From Mariprofundus sp. UBA1536 (GTDB lineage Bacteria > Pseudomonadota > Zetaproteobacteria > Mariprofundales > Mariprofundaceae): a DNA stretch of 64,000 bases. The notes beneath the pieces are model-generated. The model was not told where the DNA came from, did not search any database, and saw nothing but the letters and a program-made list of their open reading frames with translations. The stretch covers positions 1 through 64,000 of the forward strand of contig DCPU01000015.1 in assembly GCA_002323245.1 (NCBI GenBank). The letters are read 5' to 3'. Numbering within the stretch: the stretch's first letter is position 1; every line of letters begins with the position of its first letter. A program made the position numbers and the translations under genes. This document shows positions 26,076 to 35,059 of the stretch, in pieces.

Positions 26076-26092
26076 TCAAGCTATTTGCTTGA
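26076..26092. other. small hairpin in the divergent thyA / DHH gap
   Basis: TCAAGC and GCTTGA flank TATTT. It is the only clear structure in the 194-base gap that must hold both promoters. No T-run follows, so an operator or a chance dyad is likelier than a terminator. Confidence 0.2.
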
Positions 26093-26163
26093 GACGCCTC
26101 TGCTATTGTTGCGTAATGATAAATCATCTAAAGTCGCTGCGAATATGAGTGGATGGGGATATC

Positions 26164-27129
26164 ATGGCCTATATTGATGTGTTTAATGGTGATGCAGACG
26201 GACTTTGTGCTTTGCATCAATTGCGCTTGGCTCATCCTGTGGATGCTGCGTTGATTACGGGTGTAAAACGCGATATTTCGTTGGTCAAACGTGTGAAAGC
26301 GGAAGCTGGCGACCAAGTAACAGTATTGGATATTTCATTGGATAAAAATCGTGATGCGGTGCTGGATGTGTTGGCAGCCGGGGCATCGGTGTTTTATGTG
26401 GATCACCATTTTGCTGGTGAAATTCCTGAATCCGAACAACTCACAACCTTGATTAATATGGATGCTAATGTCTGCACAAGTTTGTTGGTCAATGCTCATC
26501 TGCAGGGCGCTTATTTGCCATGGGCAGTCACAGCGGCTTTTGGGGATAATCTTTTTGATTCGGCCAGAGCTGCAGCTGTGCCGCTTGGTTTGAGCGATGA
26601 GAAGCTTCAATCACTTGAACATTTGGGCACGCTGCTTAACTACAATGGTTATGGCACCTCATTGGACGATTTATTTTACAATCCAGAAGACTTGTATAAA
26701 GCCATGCAACCTTTTGGCAGCCCGTTTGATTTTATAGCTCAGTCTGAAGCCTACCAAGTATTGGCTGATGGTTATGCTTCGGATATGGCCAAGGCCGAAG
26801 TGCTGCCTATGGCAAGCGAAGACGCGGCAACGGCCGTGTTGATGTTGCCGGATGAGGCTTGGACACGCCGCGTATCTGGTGTGTATGGCAATGCCTTGGC
26901 GCGTGATTTTCCTAACAGGGCACATGCGTTGGTGACAGTGATGGATAATGGCAATTACCGCATCAGTGTGCGCGCTCCTTTGACGAATAAAACTGGTGCA
27001 GATGAGCTTTGTATGATGTTTCCTACTGGTGGTGGCCGTAAAGCTGCAGCGGGCATCAACGATTTGCCTAAAGACCAGCTCGATGATTTTATCGCTGCGT
27101 TTAAAAAGCAATACGGCAACGCAGATTGA
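26164..27129 (+). CDS. DHH/DHHA1 family phosphoesterase
   Basis: A 321-residue protein of the DHH superfamily. Metal-binding motifs are NGDADG near residues 8-13 and VDHH at 79-82 (DHH at 80-82); the C-terminal DHHA1 domain has GGGRKAAAGI, with Arg-Lys where many members have a His. The family includes nanoRNases and cyclic-dinucleotide phosphodiesterases; substrate here is unknown. ATG 26164 fits the family start (MAYIDVFNGDADG). Its stop overlaps the protease gene start by TTGA, suggesting coupled synthesis. Confidence 0.85.
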   Translation: MAYIDVFNGDADGLCALHQLRLAHPVDAALITGVKRDISLVKRVKAEAGDQVTVLDISLDKNRDAVLDVLAAGASVFYVDHHFAGEIPESEQLTTLINMDANVCTSLLVNAHLQGAYLPWAVTAAFGDNLFDSARAAAVPLGLSDEKLQSLEHLGTLLNYNGYGTSLDDLFYNPEDLYKAMQPFGSPFDFIAQSEAYQVLADGYASDMAKAEVLPMASEDAATAVLMLPDEAWTRRVSGVYGNALARDFPNRAHALVTVMDNGNYRISVRAPLTNKTGADELCMMFPTGGGRKAAAGINDLPKDQLDDFIAAFKKQYGNAD

Positions 27130-27593
27130 ATAATCAAAGCAAAGTGTTGATTGGCGCACAGGAATGGTGCGCTTTTCCTGAGCTTGGCATTCCAGCTATC
27201 AAGATGCGTGTTGATTCTGGTGCAAAAACATCATCTATCCATGCTTTTGATATCAAGAAATTTGAGCGTGATGGCGTGGAGTGGGTGAGCTTTGATGTGC
27301 ATCCGCTGCAACGCGACAAGAAAACGACCAAGCGCTGCGAGCATGTGTTGGTGGATAGGCGTCACATCAAAAGTTCTACGGGTGAGCAACAAAAACGTTA
27401 TGTGATTCGCACCCAAATGCAGATGGGTGATTTAAGTTATGATATCGATCTTACTCTAGCCAATCGCGACAGTATGGGCTTTCGCATGTTGCTCGGCCGC
27501 GAAGCCATGAATGGCCGCGTGATTATTGATCCTGGGCAAACATTTTGTTTGGGGCGAATTTCACGGTTGCAAATGAAAGGGCTGTATAAGTAA
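27126..27593 (+). CDS. RimK-associated retropepsin-like ATP-dependent protease (RimB type)
   Basis: A 155-residue protein of the putative ATP-dependent zinc protease family (PF05618). Characteristic segments are IPAIKMRVDSGAKTSSIHA, with the retropepsin-like D-S-G triad, and LANRDSMGFRMLLGREAM. Such proteins are usually encoded next to RimK, an ATP-grasp glutamate ligase; no rimK is present here. The TTG start overlaps the DHH stop. Confidence 0.85.
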   Translation: MNNQSKVLIGAQEWCAFPELGIPAIKMRVDSGAKTSSIHAFDIKKFERDGVEWVSFDVHPLQRDKKTTKRCEHVLVDRRHIKSSTGEQQKRYVIRTQMQMGDLSYDIDLTLANRDSMGFRMLLGREAMNGRVIIDPGQTFCLGRISRLQMKGLYK

Positions 27594-27631
27594 TTCTAAA
27601 TTTATCTGTAAAAAAGAGTTAGGGGTAACAC

Positions 27632-28366
27632 ATGAGTGTATTGGCTGGGATTCATGCCGTAAAACATGCTTTGGATGTAGGCGAGGCCATCGATGAATTG
27701 ATGATTGTGAAGGGTAAGTCGCACCCACGCTTGAATGAGTTGGTGCATTTGGCGCGTAAGGGGAAAATCAAAGTTACGTTTGTGCCCAAAGAGGCTTTGG
27801 AGCGATTGGCGGAAGGTGTGCCGCATCAAGGTGTGGTGGCAAAAGTAGCAACCAAGGGTCTGCCAAGCTTTCGGGAGTGGATTGATAACATCGAGGAAGA
27901 TGAACAAACATTGGTGCTGATTCTTGATCAGGTGACTGATCCGCATAATTTGGGTGCTTGCATTCGTACTGCGGAAGCTTCTGGCTGTTCAGCTGTGATT
28001 ATTCCTAAAGACAATGCCGCCAGCCTGGATTCTCCCGTGGTTGCCAAATCTGCATGTGGTGCGATGTCGCGTATTCCGGTGCTTCGTGTGACCAACTTAT
28101 CACGTACCATGAAAGATTTGCAGGACGCTGGTTTTTGGATTTCTGGGCTTGCGGGTGAAGCAGAGATTTTGATTCATGATGTGAAATTTACGGGCAAAAA
28201 TGCTTTGGTGATGGGTGCAGAAGGCGAGGGAATGCGCCGCTTGGTGCGTGAGAGTTGCGATCAATTGGTGAAAATACCCATGCCAGGGCGTGTGGAATCA
28301 TTGAATGTGTCGGTGGCGACTGGGATTTCTTTGTTTGAAGTTGTGCGTCAACAGTTAACGAAATAA
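27632..28366 (+). CDS. rlmB: 23S rRNA (guanosine-2'-O)-methyltransferase RlmB
   Basis: SpoU/TrmH-type knotted methyltransferase that modifies 23S rRNA G2251. The 244-residue product has an N-terminal substrate-binding domain (LAGIHAVKHAL) and the knotted domain with LDQVTDPHNLGACIRTAEA, a central LVMGAEGEGMRRL, and the C-terminal SLNVSVATGISLFEV. 38 bases after the protease gene on the same strand. Confidence 0.93.
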   Translation: MSVLAGIHAVKHALDVGEAIDELMIVKGKSHPRLNELVHLARKGKIKVTFVPKEALERLAEGVPHQGVVAKVATKGLPSFREWIDNIEEDEQTLVLILDQVTDPHNLGACIRTAEASGCSAVIIPKDNAASLDSPVVAKSACGAMSRIPVLRVTNLSRTMKDLQDAGFWISGLAGEAEILIHDVKFTGKNALVMGAEGEGMRRLVRESCDQLVKIPMPGRVESLNVSVATGISLFEVVRQQLTK

Positions 28367-28392
28367 ACCCAAATATTTTTTTAGGAGTGGCT

Positions 28393-28749
28393 ATGGATTT
28401 GGTATTGATTGAAGGTTTGGAAATTCGCACAGTCATTGGTATTTATGATTGGGAGCGAGAAATTCGCCAAACAGTACGCTTGGACTTGGAAATGGCTTGG
28501 GATATTTCTAAGGCCGGACAAACCGATAATATTCAAGATACCTTAGACTATAAATCAGTGTCCAAGCGTCTGATTGATTTTGTGGAAGCTTCCGAATTTG
28601 GCTTGATTGAGTCCCTGGCTGAACACTGCGCTAAAATTGTGTTGCTTGAGTTTAATGTGCCTTGGCTGCGTTTGAAGTTGTCCAAGCCCGGCGCTGTGCG
28701 CGGTTCTGAAAATGTAGCTGTGTTGATAGAGCGAGGCAGTAAAGCCTGA
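28393..28749 (+). CDS. folB: dihydroneopterin aldolase FolB
   Basis: Converts dihydroneopterin to hydroxymethyl-dihydropterin in folate synthesis. The 118-residue product matches family length, with GLEIRTVIGIYDWER and the acidic DTLDYKSV and SLAEHCAK segments containing the catalytic Glu and Tyr. ATG 28393 is six bases after AGGAG. The stop overlaps the folK start (TGATG). Confidence 0.95.
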   Translation: MDLVLIEGLEIRTVIGIYDWEREIRQTVRLDLEMAWDISKAGQTDNIQDTLDYKSVSKRLIDFVEASEFGLIESLAEHCAKIVLLEFNVPWLRLKLSKPGAVRGSENVAVLIERGSKA

Positions 28750-29174
28750 TGCATACGGTCTTGCTTGGGCTGGGTTCGAATATTGAGCCAGAGTTCCATT
28801 TAAGCCAAGCCGCTGTCGCTTTGCGTGCGCTGCTGCCCGATGTGCAGTTTTCGTCGGTGTACCGCTCCAAGGCTGTGGGCATGGACGGTGATGATTTTTT
28901 AAATGCATGTGCTTTGCTCAAAGGCGTTAATGATGTGGAAGTCTTGCAGGTTTGGTTAAAAGCTTTGGAAGATCAACATGGTCGCGACCGCTCCGAAGGT
29001 TCGTGGAAGCCGCGAACTTTGGATTTAGATATTTTGATGGTGGATGAGGCGCTGCTTGAGGAAGATGTGTATCAATATGCACATGTGTTGGTTCCCGCAT
29101 CCGAGTTGATTCCCTGTAAAGCTATAGCAGGTAAGGCTTATGCCCTTGTAAAAAAGGTTGAATTAGAGCTTTAA
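28749..29174 (+). CDS. folK: 2-amino-4-hydroxy-6-hydroxymethyldihydropteridine pyrophosphokinase FolK
   Basis: Next folate step after FolB. The 141-residue product starts HTVLLGLGSNIEP, has the YRSKAVG strand and the metal/ATP motif DRSEGSWKPRTLDLDILM. The C-terminus is slightly shorter than in E. coli and overlaps the histidine kinase gene on the other strand by 12 bases, with no room for a terminator. Confidence 0.95.
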   Translation: MHTVLLGLGSNIEPEFHLSQAAVALRALLPDVQFSSVYRSKAVGMDGDDFLNACALLKGVNDVEVLQVWLKALEDQHGRDRSEGSWKPRTLDLDILMVDEALLEEDVYQYAHVLVPASELIPCKAIAGKAYALVKKVELEL

Positions 29175-30617
29175 GCTCGAAGATGGTTTGCTTGAAAGCG
29201 GCAGCTTGACGATAAACGTCGCGCCTTCACCCACAGTGCTTTCCACGCTGATGCTGCCTTGATGAGCAAGCACAATATGTTTACAAATTGCAAGGCCAAG
29301 GCCGGCACCCTCACCTTGCTGATTGTTGCGCGCATCATCGGCGCGATAAAAGCGCTCAAACAAATGTGGTTGGTCTTTTTCGCTTACGCCAATACCAGTA
29401 TCAATCACTTTGATAATGGCCATATCATCTTCATGGTAAGCTTGAAAAGTGACAATTGAGCCTTCAGGCGAGTATCGGTGTGCATTGTTGAGAAGGTTAT
29501 AGAACACCCGTTCCACACGGTGTTGATCACCTTTGATTTCCAAGCCTTCTTCAATATCAAGTTCCAAATGAATACGTTGTTTGGAAAAGAGAATCAAATG
29601 GTCTTGTCCGACCTCTTGCAAAAGCAGTGATAAATCAATGGTTTCATTGTTGATTTCCAATGTGCCGGCATCGGCTTGGGCAAGGGTGAGCATGGCATTG
29701 ACGATATGTTGCATGCGTTCACTGATGCTAAATAACTGTTTTAACAAGGCTCGGTATTCTTCGGGTGAGCGCTCTTGCAGCAAGGCAACCTCAATTTCAC
29801 TCTTCAGAATGGTGATGGGGTGGCGGAGTTCATGGGATGTATCTGATACAAAGCGTTTTTGGCTATTAAAGTTAGCTTCCAAACATACGAACATTTTATT
29901 GAGCGATTCAATCAATTCGCGAATTTCTTGGTCGTGAACGGGTGATTCCAAACGCCTGCTCAAATCACCGTTAGCCACAGCTTGGGCCGCATCGGTGATT
30001 TCATTGATGGGGCGTAATGAGCGCCGCGCCATGCGATAGCCTACTAAACCACTGATAAGCATAGACAGCAAACCGAGCGCGCCGCCGAAGAAATAAAGCA
30101 GTTGGAAAAATTTCTGAATATCATTGGTGGTTCGGGCGAGAATCACAACAGCCACGATATGGTTATCCACTATTATTGGCATCACCGCCACACGCAAATT
30201 ACCTTTTTTTAGTAAACTTTGTGTGGATACAAATACGGCGGCTTGCCCAGAAAAGGCGCCAGAGATAGCACGGGCAATATCATCTTTGTCTTTGCCCACT
30301 AGCTCTTCACCGACGCTGAAAAGAATTTTTCCTTCAAGGTTTACAAGTTGAACCACGCCGCGGTAATAGGCCGAAAACTCTTGCAGATGATGGCCCCAAA
30401 GTGGTGCTTTTGAGGTTTCGAGTTGGTGCACCAATTGTTGGGTCTCGTGAAATAAATCTTCATCTACTTCTTGGTAGATTTGTACGGAAAGCACCCAGTA
30501 AATGAGGCCTGCTGCCACCACCAGAATGAGAAATTCCACGGCGATATAACTCATCGCTAATCTGCCGCGGAACGTGCGGAACATGTGGTTATATAGCTTT
30601 ATCAGCCCCGCTTTCAT
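29163..30617 (-). CDS. sensor histidine kinase of a two-component system
   Basis: A 484-residue inner-membrane kinase. TM1 at about 20-43, a periplasmic sensor domain (about 44-168), TM2 at about 171-193, HAMP (about 194-245), dimerisation domain with phospho-His262 in TSHELRHP, and an ATPase domain with the N box (FYNLLNNAHRYSPEG), DTGIGV and GAGLGLAI. The overall plan is that of heavy-metal or envelope stress sensors (CusS/QseC group), but no ligand can be read from the sequence. It follows its regulator by 14 bases. Confidence 0.93.
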   Translation of the reverse strand: MKAGLIKLYNHMFRTFRGRLAMSYIAVEFLILVVAAGLIYWVLSVQIYQEVDEDLFHETQQLVHQLETSKAPLWGHHLQEFSAYYRGVVQLVNLEGKILFSVGEELVGKDKDDIARAISGAFSGQAAVFVSTQSLLKKGNLRVAVMPIIVDNHIVAVVILARTTNDIQKFFQLLYFFGGALGLLSMLISGLVGYRMARRSLRPINEITDAAQAVANGDLSRRLESPVHDQEIRELIESLNKMFVCLEANFNSQKRFVSDTSHELRHPITILKSEIEVALLQERSPEEYRALLKQLFSISERMQHIVNAMLTLAQADAGTLEINNETIDLSLLLQEVGQDHLILFSKQRIHLELDIEEGLEIKGDQHRVERVFYNLLNNAHRYSPEGSIVTFQAYHEDDMAIIKVIDTGIGVSEKDQPHLFERFYRADDARNNQQGEGAGLGLAICKHIVLAHQGSISVESTVGEGATFIVKLPLSSKPSSSLKL

Positions 30618-30631
30618 GGTGGGAGATTTAT

Positions 30632-31318
30632 TTAAGCTGCTTCTTGGTATTTGTCGCTGAGTATATAGCCCTGTCCGCGCAGTGTATGAATCAAGGCAGT
30701 ATCAAAGCCTTTATCTACTTTCGAACGTAAATGGCTGACATACACATCAATCACATTACTTTCAGGGTCGAAATTCATATCCCACACATGCTCACCAATC
30801 AGCGTACGTGAAAGCACCTTGTAAGGGTTGCGCATCAAATATTCCAACAGGGCATATTCTTTGGTGGTTAGACGTATGCTTTTATCGCCACGGGTAACTT
30901 GGCGGCTCATGGGGTCTAGCTCAAGATTCGCCATGGTGAGGGTTGGTGTTTTTACATCCGATGTGCGGCGCAGTAAGGCGCGAACACGGGCAAGTAACTC
31001 TTGGAATGAAAAGGGTTTGGCCATGTAATCATCTGCACCAGCATCAAGGCCGCGCACTTTGTCTTCGACGCTGTCTCGGGCTGTAAGCATCAACACAGGG
31101 GTATTGACCCCGCGCTCACGAATTTCGCGGCACACTTGAATGCCGTTTTTCTTAGGCAACATCAAATCTAGGATAATCAGGTCGTAGTCGTTCACTTCTG
31201 CGAGGAAGCCACCGTCCACACCGTCATGCGAAATATCAACAGCATGACCTTCTTCTTTCAGGCCTTTTTGCAGCACTTTGGCTACTTGCACTTCGTCTTC
31301 AACAATCAAAATTTTCAT
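30632..31318 (-). CDS. OmpR/PhoB-family response regulator
   Basis: A 228-residue transcription factor. The receiver has the acidic pair in VEDEV, phospho-Asp51, and Lys101; the C-terminal winged helix shows the family stretch LTTKEYALLEYLMRNP and SNVIDVYVSHLRSKVD. It is the partner of the kinase just downstream. It is divergent from mraZ over 181 bases, so both promoters share that gap. The target genes are not evident. Confidence 0.95.
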   Translation of the reverse strand: MKILIVEDEVQVAKVLQKGLKEEGHAVDISHDGVDGGFLAEVNDYDLIILDLMLPKKNGIQVCREIRERGVNTPVLMLTARDSVEDKVRGLDAGADDYMAKPFSFQELLARVRALLRRTSDVKTPTLTMANLELDPMSRQVTRGDKSIRLTTKEYALLEYLMRNPYKVLSRTLIGEHVWDMNFDPESNVIDVYVSHLRSKVDKGFDTALIHTLRGQGYILSDKYQEAA

Positions 31319-31399
31319 AGGCGTAATGTAGGTGCAGCGAAGGCATCTGACAAACGTTTATCAAGGTGGTGATAAATAGCCCCACGCGGGGAAATTTGG

Positions 31400-31428
31400 T
31401 TGACAAAGGTATATATGGGGGTGATATT
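31400..31428 (+). promoter_or_regulatory. promoter of the dcw cluster
   Basis: TTGACA at 31400-31405, a 17-base spacer, then GATATT at 31423-31428 (4 of 6). The transcription start would fall about 65 bases before the mraZ start and inside the MraZ boxes. Confidence 0.65.
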
Positions 31429-31452
31429 GGCGGTTAGTGGGTAAAAGTGGGT
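31428..31452 (+). promoter_or_regulatory. MraZ operator boxes
   Basis: Three direct repeats at an exact 10-base pitch: TGGCG (31428), TGGGT (31438) and TGGGT (31448). MraZ proteins bind series of TGGG boxes separated by five bases upstream of their own gene and repress the dcw cluster. The overlap with the start of transcription fits repression. Confidence 0.75.
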
Positions 31453-31499
31453 AATTTAGCTTTTGCTGAGTGATGGTGGAGAGGGGCAAAGCAGCGTCT

Positions 31500-31934
31500 A
31501 TGTTTCAAGGTGAATTTACCAATAATATGGATGAAAAGGGGCGGGTGAATATCCCAGCGCCATTCCGCGATGCGCTGCAAAAATCGTACAACGAAGGCAC
31601 GCTTATTGTCGCCAGAGATGCCCAGTCCCCATGTCTTCGTGCTTATCCGCTTCGTGAATGGAACCGTTTGTTGGCCAAGCTTGGGGCCATGCCTGCCAAT
31701 GATCGTGTGGTGTTGGCCTTTAAGCGCGCTGTGGTTAGCTCAGCATTAGAGTACCAACCCGATAAGCAGGGTCGTATCCTTATTCCGCAAACACTTCGTA
31801 ATCATGCAGGTATTTTGAAAAGCACAGTCTTTGCTGGCTTGAATGATACCTTTGAAATCTGGGATGCGCTGGCTTGGGAGAAGCAATTGGCTTCTTCATT
31901 GGCTTTGCTCCAAGATCAGGATTTAAGTTTCTAA
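31500..31934 (+). CDS. mraZ: transcriptional regulator MraZ
   Basis: A 144-residue DNA-binding protein of the AbrB/SpoVT-like fold that autoregulates the division and cell-wall cluster. Two copies of the MraZ fold are visible: FTNNMDEKGRVNIPAPFRD in the N-half and YQPDKQGRILIPQTLRNHA in the C-half. ATG 31500 gives the normal MFQGEF start; an in-frame GTG at 31470 would lengthen it by ten residues. Ribosome site GAGAGGGG is a little distant. Confidence 0.95.
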   Translation: MFQGEFTNNMDEKGRVNIPAPFRDALQKSYNEGTLIVARDAQSPCLRAYPLREWNRLLAKLGAMPANDRVVLAFKRAVVSSALEYQPDKQGRILIPQTLRNHAGILKSTVFAGLNDTFEIWDALAWEKQLASSLALLQDQDLSF

Positions 31935-31935
31935 C

Positions 31936-32883
31936 ATGGCCGACTTATCCCATATCTCTGTATTGGCTGAGCCTTATATCCAAGCCTTGTGCGTGGATAA
32001 AGACGGGTTTTATGTCGATGCGACCTTTGGACGTGGCGGCCATACCAAAATGATGCTCGAAATTTTGTCGCCATCAGCAAAAGTGTTGGGGTTGGATAGA
32101 GACCCTGATGCAATTTTGGTGGGTCAAGCTTTGGCTGAAGCTGATCCAAGATTTTCCATCGCTTACACCGACTTTGCGGCGATTGCTGATGCTGTAGCCG
32201 AACAAGGCTGGGATGAAGTCAGTGGTATTGGTTTTGATTTGGGCGTCTCGTCACCGCAATTGGATGAAGCGGGTCGTGGTTTTTCCTTTATGAAGGAAGG
32301 GCCGCTGGATATGCGCATGGATTTTGATTCGGGGCAACCTCTCATTAAAAAATTAGCGCATGTTTCTGAAGCTGAATTGGCGGATGTGATTCGTACCCAC
32401 GGTGGTGAACGTTTTGCAGGGCGTATTGCCAGGGTGATTTTGGAGCGATTGCATCAAGGCACGCTCAACACTACCCGTGATTTGGAAGATATTTGTTTTC
32501 ACGCTACACCAAAAAAAATGCGACATGGATCTGCTCATCCAGCCACGCGAACGTTTCAAGCGTTGCGCATTTGGGTCAATGATGAAATGAATCAGATTGA
32601 CCAAGCTGTGAGCGCGGCCATAAAATTGCTTAAAGTGGGTGGCCGTTTGGCCATCATTTCGTTTCACTCGGGCGAAGACCGTCGTATCCGCGACTTGATT
32701 GAAGCTGAAGTGCGTGGCTGCATTTGCCCGTCAAACTTTCCCATTTGTGCTTGCGGCCGCAAGCCATCCATGCGTTGGCTACAAAAAAAACCAGTACGCG
32801 CAACTGAAGCTGAAATAGATGCTAATCCACGCAGCCGTTCGGCCATGCTGAGAGTTGCTGAAAAAATTGGGGTAGGCTCGTGA
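31936..32883 (+). CDS. rsmH: 16S rRNA (cytosine-1402-N4)-methyltransferase RsmH
   Basis: SAM-dependent methylation of C1402 in the ribosomal P site. The 315-residue product has the SAM motif YVDATFGRGGHT, the conserved LGVSSPQLDEAGRGFSF and the C-terminal FHSGEDRRIRDL, plus four Cys in RGCICPSNFPICACGR. One base after mraZ. Confidence 0.97.
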   Translation: MADLSHISVLAEPYIQALCVDKDGFYVDATFGRGGHTKMMLEILSPSAKVLGLDRDPDAILVGQALAEADPRFSIAYTDFAAIADAVAEQGWDEVSGIGFDLGVSSPQLDEAGRGFSFMKEGPLDMRMDFDSGQPLIKKLAHVSEAELADVIRTHGGERFAGRIARVILERLHQGTLNTTRDLEDICFHATPKKMRHGSAHPATRTFQALRIWVNDEMNQIDQAVSAAIKLLKVGGRLAIISFHSGEDRRIRDLIEAEVRGCICPSNFPICACGRKPSMRWLQKKPVRATEAEIDANPRSRSAMLRVAEKIGVGS

Positions 32884-33143
32884 AGTCGCTACGTTTGCAT
32901 GTGGTGATGATGATTCTAGTCATTTGCGCTTTGGCTGCAGGCCAAGTGTATTTGTCACATGTGCGCGTGGGTATATCGCAAAAAGTTGCTGAGGCCAAAG
33001 TGGCGCAAGGGCAAGTACAGCGTGAAGTGCAGAATTTGAAATTGGAAGTCGCCAGCATTACTCGGCCTGACACACTACGCCGTTTGGCGCGTGAAAAGTT
33101 GGGTATGTTTTCGCCCACGCCTATGCAAGTGGTGCAGCCATGA
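32880..33143 (+). CDS. ftsL: cell division protein FtsL
   Basis: Bitopic divisome protein that, with FtsB and FtsQ, activates FtsWI. The 87-residue product has one membrane helix (about 4-24) and a periplasmic coiled coil (about 30-65). Identity rests largely on position between rsmH and ftsI and on this plan, since FtsL is poorly conserved. GTG start overlaps the rsmH stop (GTGA), and the stop overlaps ftsI (ATGA). Confidence 0.85.
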   Translation: MKSLRLHVVMMILVICALAAGQVYLSHVRVGISQKVAEAKVAQGQVQREVQNLKLEVASITRPDTLRRLAREKLGMFSPTPMQVVQP

Positions 33144-35059
33144 GACCCATCGTTACCCAAGATAAACAGCATGATGTGATGGCCAAACGCCGCTTGGATG
33201 TGGTCGTGGCTTTGGTGGCATTGGGCTTGGCCTTGATGGTGATTCGCGCGGTGGACTTGCAATGGATGCAAACTGAGAACTTAACCAGCAAAGCTGAGAG
33301 TCAGCGCTATCGTCAATTTGAAGTTAGCGCCCCGCGTGGTCCGATAGTGGACACACAAGGTCGCGTGCTTTCTGAAAGTGTGGAAGTGCCCTCTATTGCC
33401 GCCTTGGGCGCTGATTTGAATCCAGAAGACTTACCACAACTTGCCAAAGTTTTGCATATGGATATCAAAGAATTGCAGCGCAAAGTTGGTAAGCGCCAAG
33501 GGTTTATTTGGCTTGATCGCCAAGTGACGCCGCATGTTGCTAAGGCTGTGCAAGCTTTAAATATTCCAGGTGTGCGCATTGAAAAAGAATGGCAACGTTT
33601 TCACCCCTTTGGGCCTGAAACGGGGCATCTGCTTGGATTTGTAGGTATTGATAACCGCGGTTTGGAAGGATTGGAGCGCTCATATAATCAAGTGCTTACG
33701 GGTAAAAGCGGACGTATGCAAATTCAACGCGCTGCCAATGGTGCAGAATTGCCAGGTAGCGTTTGGCTGAATAAACCCGAGCCCGGACAAAGTTTGTATT
33801 TAAATTTGAATGTAAATGTACAAAGTATTGCTTATGCAGCTTTGGCCAAAGGCATTGAAAACACTGGCGCCAAAGGTGGTTCGGTGGTGGTGATGAATCC
33901 ACATAATGGTGCTGTATTGGCCATGACCAGTTGGCCAGGTTTTAATCCCAATTCGTTTTCGCAATATAGAGCTAAAGATTGGCGCAATCGTGTGGTCACT
34001 GATGTGTTTGAGCCTGGCTCAGTGATGAAGCCATTTACTGTTGCTGCTGCCTTATCAACAGGTCGCTGGACTGCTGATTCCCTTATTTTTTGTGAAAATG
34101 GTAATTATGAAATTGCCGATAAAGTCATTCATGATGATCACCCCGAGGGTTGGATTGATATTCGAAAATTACTGGTCGTCTCCAGTAATATAGGAGCGGC
34201 CAAGCTGGCTTTGGATGTGGGTAAGAAAGATTTGAATCGACTGCTCACCGATGTGGGTTTTCGAGAGAAAACCAATATTGGATTAGGCGGTGAATCGCCG
34301 GGAATACTCCTGCCTCTGGAAAGTTGGGGTCAAGTGGAGACCGCCAACATCGCCTTTGGACAAGGTGTAGCCGTGACGCCCATTCAATTGGCCACGGCTT
34401 TTTCGATTTTTGCCAATGGCGGCGTTTATTATCCGCCGCAGTTGGTGAAATCCGATGAAGATATCGCTGGGCGCCGCATTATTTCGGAGAAAGTGGCTAC
34501 CGATGTATTGGGCATGATGGCTGATGTAACGCTTGAAGGTGGTACGGGTATGCAGGCTGTGCCGCTGGGTTATACCGTGGCAGGTAAAACAGGGACAGCG
34601 CAAAAGCCCAACCCACAAGGCGGTTACTCCAAAGAAAAATATACGGCGGTGTTTGCTGGCGCTGTGCCTGCTGAAGCACCAGCCTTGGTGATTGTGGTAG
34701 TGCTTGATGAGCCGAAATCGAGCATTTATGCCAGCTCCACTGCAGCGCCAGTGTTTAAGCAAGTGGCAGCTGCTGCATTGCCGCAATTAGGCATAGTACC
34801 GAATTTACCAACAGCGCAACCATCTAACATGCAAGCACAAAACCAAACCAGTGCTTGGGGTATGGCCAAAGCCAATGCGCCGCAACAAGAACAATTGAAT
34901 TCACTTTATGGCTTGTCGCTTCGTGATGTGCGCCGCTTTGCTTATGCCAAAAACATCCAGCTTCGTCTGCATGGAAAGGGCTGGGTGAGCAAGAGTGAAC
35001 CTTCCGTATTGCATGGCTTAAAAGAAGGTGATGCGATGGAGGTGTGGCTCAATGAATAA
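33140..35059 (+). CDS. ftsI: septal transpeptidase FtsI (PBP3) with a C-terminal PASTA-like domain
   Basis: Class B penicillin-binding protein that cross-links septal peptidoglycan. The 639 residues include a membrane helix (about 19-38), a pedestal domain (about 55-230) and the transpeptidase with catalytic S294-x-x-K297 (PGSVMKPFT), SSN at 348-350 and KTGT at 483-486. The last 55 residues (GLSLRDVRRFAYAKNIQLRLHGKG onward to the end, GDAMEVWLNE) look like a single PASTA domain. Enteric FtsI lacks this and is about 588 residues long. Overlaps murE by eight bases. Confidence 0.95.
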   Translation: MRPIVTQDKQHDVMAKRRLDVVVALVALGLALMVIRAVDLQWMQTENLTSKAESQRYRQFEVSAPRGPIVDTQGRVLSESVEVPSIAALGADLNPEDLPQLAKVLHMDIKELQRKVGKRQGFIWLDRQVTPHVAKAVQALNIPGVRIEKEWQRFHPFGPETGHLLGFVGIDNRGLEGLERSYNQVLTGKSGRMQIQRAANGAELPGSVWLNKPEPGQSLYLNLNVNVQSIAYAALAKGIENTGAKGGSVVVMNPHNGAVLAMTSWPGFNPNSFSQYRAKDWRNRVVTDVFEPGSVMKPFTVAAALSTGRWTADSLIFCENGNYEIADKVIHDDHPEGWIDIRKLLVVSSNIGAAKLALDVGKKDLNRLLTDVGFREKTNIGLGGESPGILLPLESWGQVETANIAFGQGVAVTPIQLATAFSIFANGGVYYPPQLVKSDEDIAGRRIISEKVATDVLGMMADVTLEGGTGMQAVPLGYTVAGKTGTAQKPNPQGGYSKEKYTAVFAGAVPAEAPALVIVVVLDEPKSSIYASSTAAPVFKQVAAAALPQLGIVPNLPTAQPSNMQAQNQTSAWGMAKANAPQQEQLNSLYGLSLRDVRRFAYAKNIQLRLHGKGWVSKSEPSVLHGLKEGDAMEVWLNE

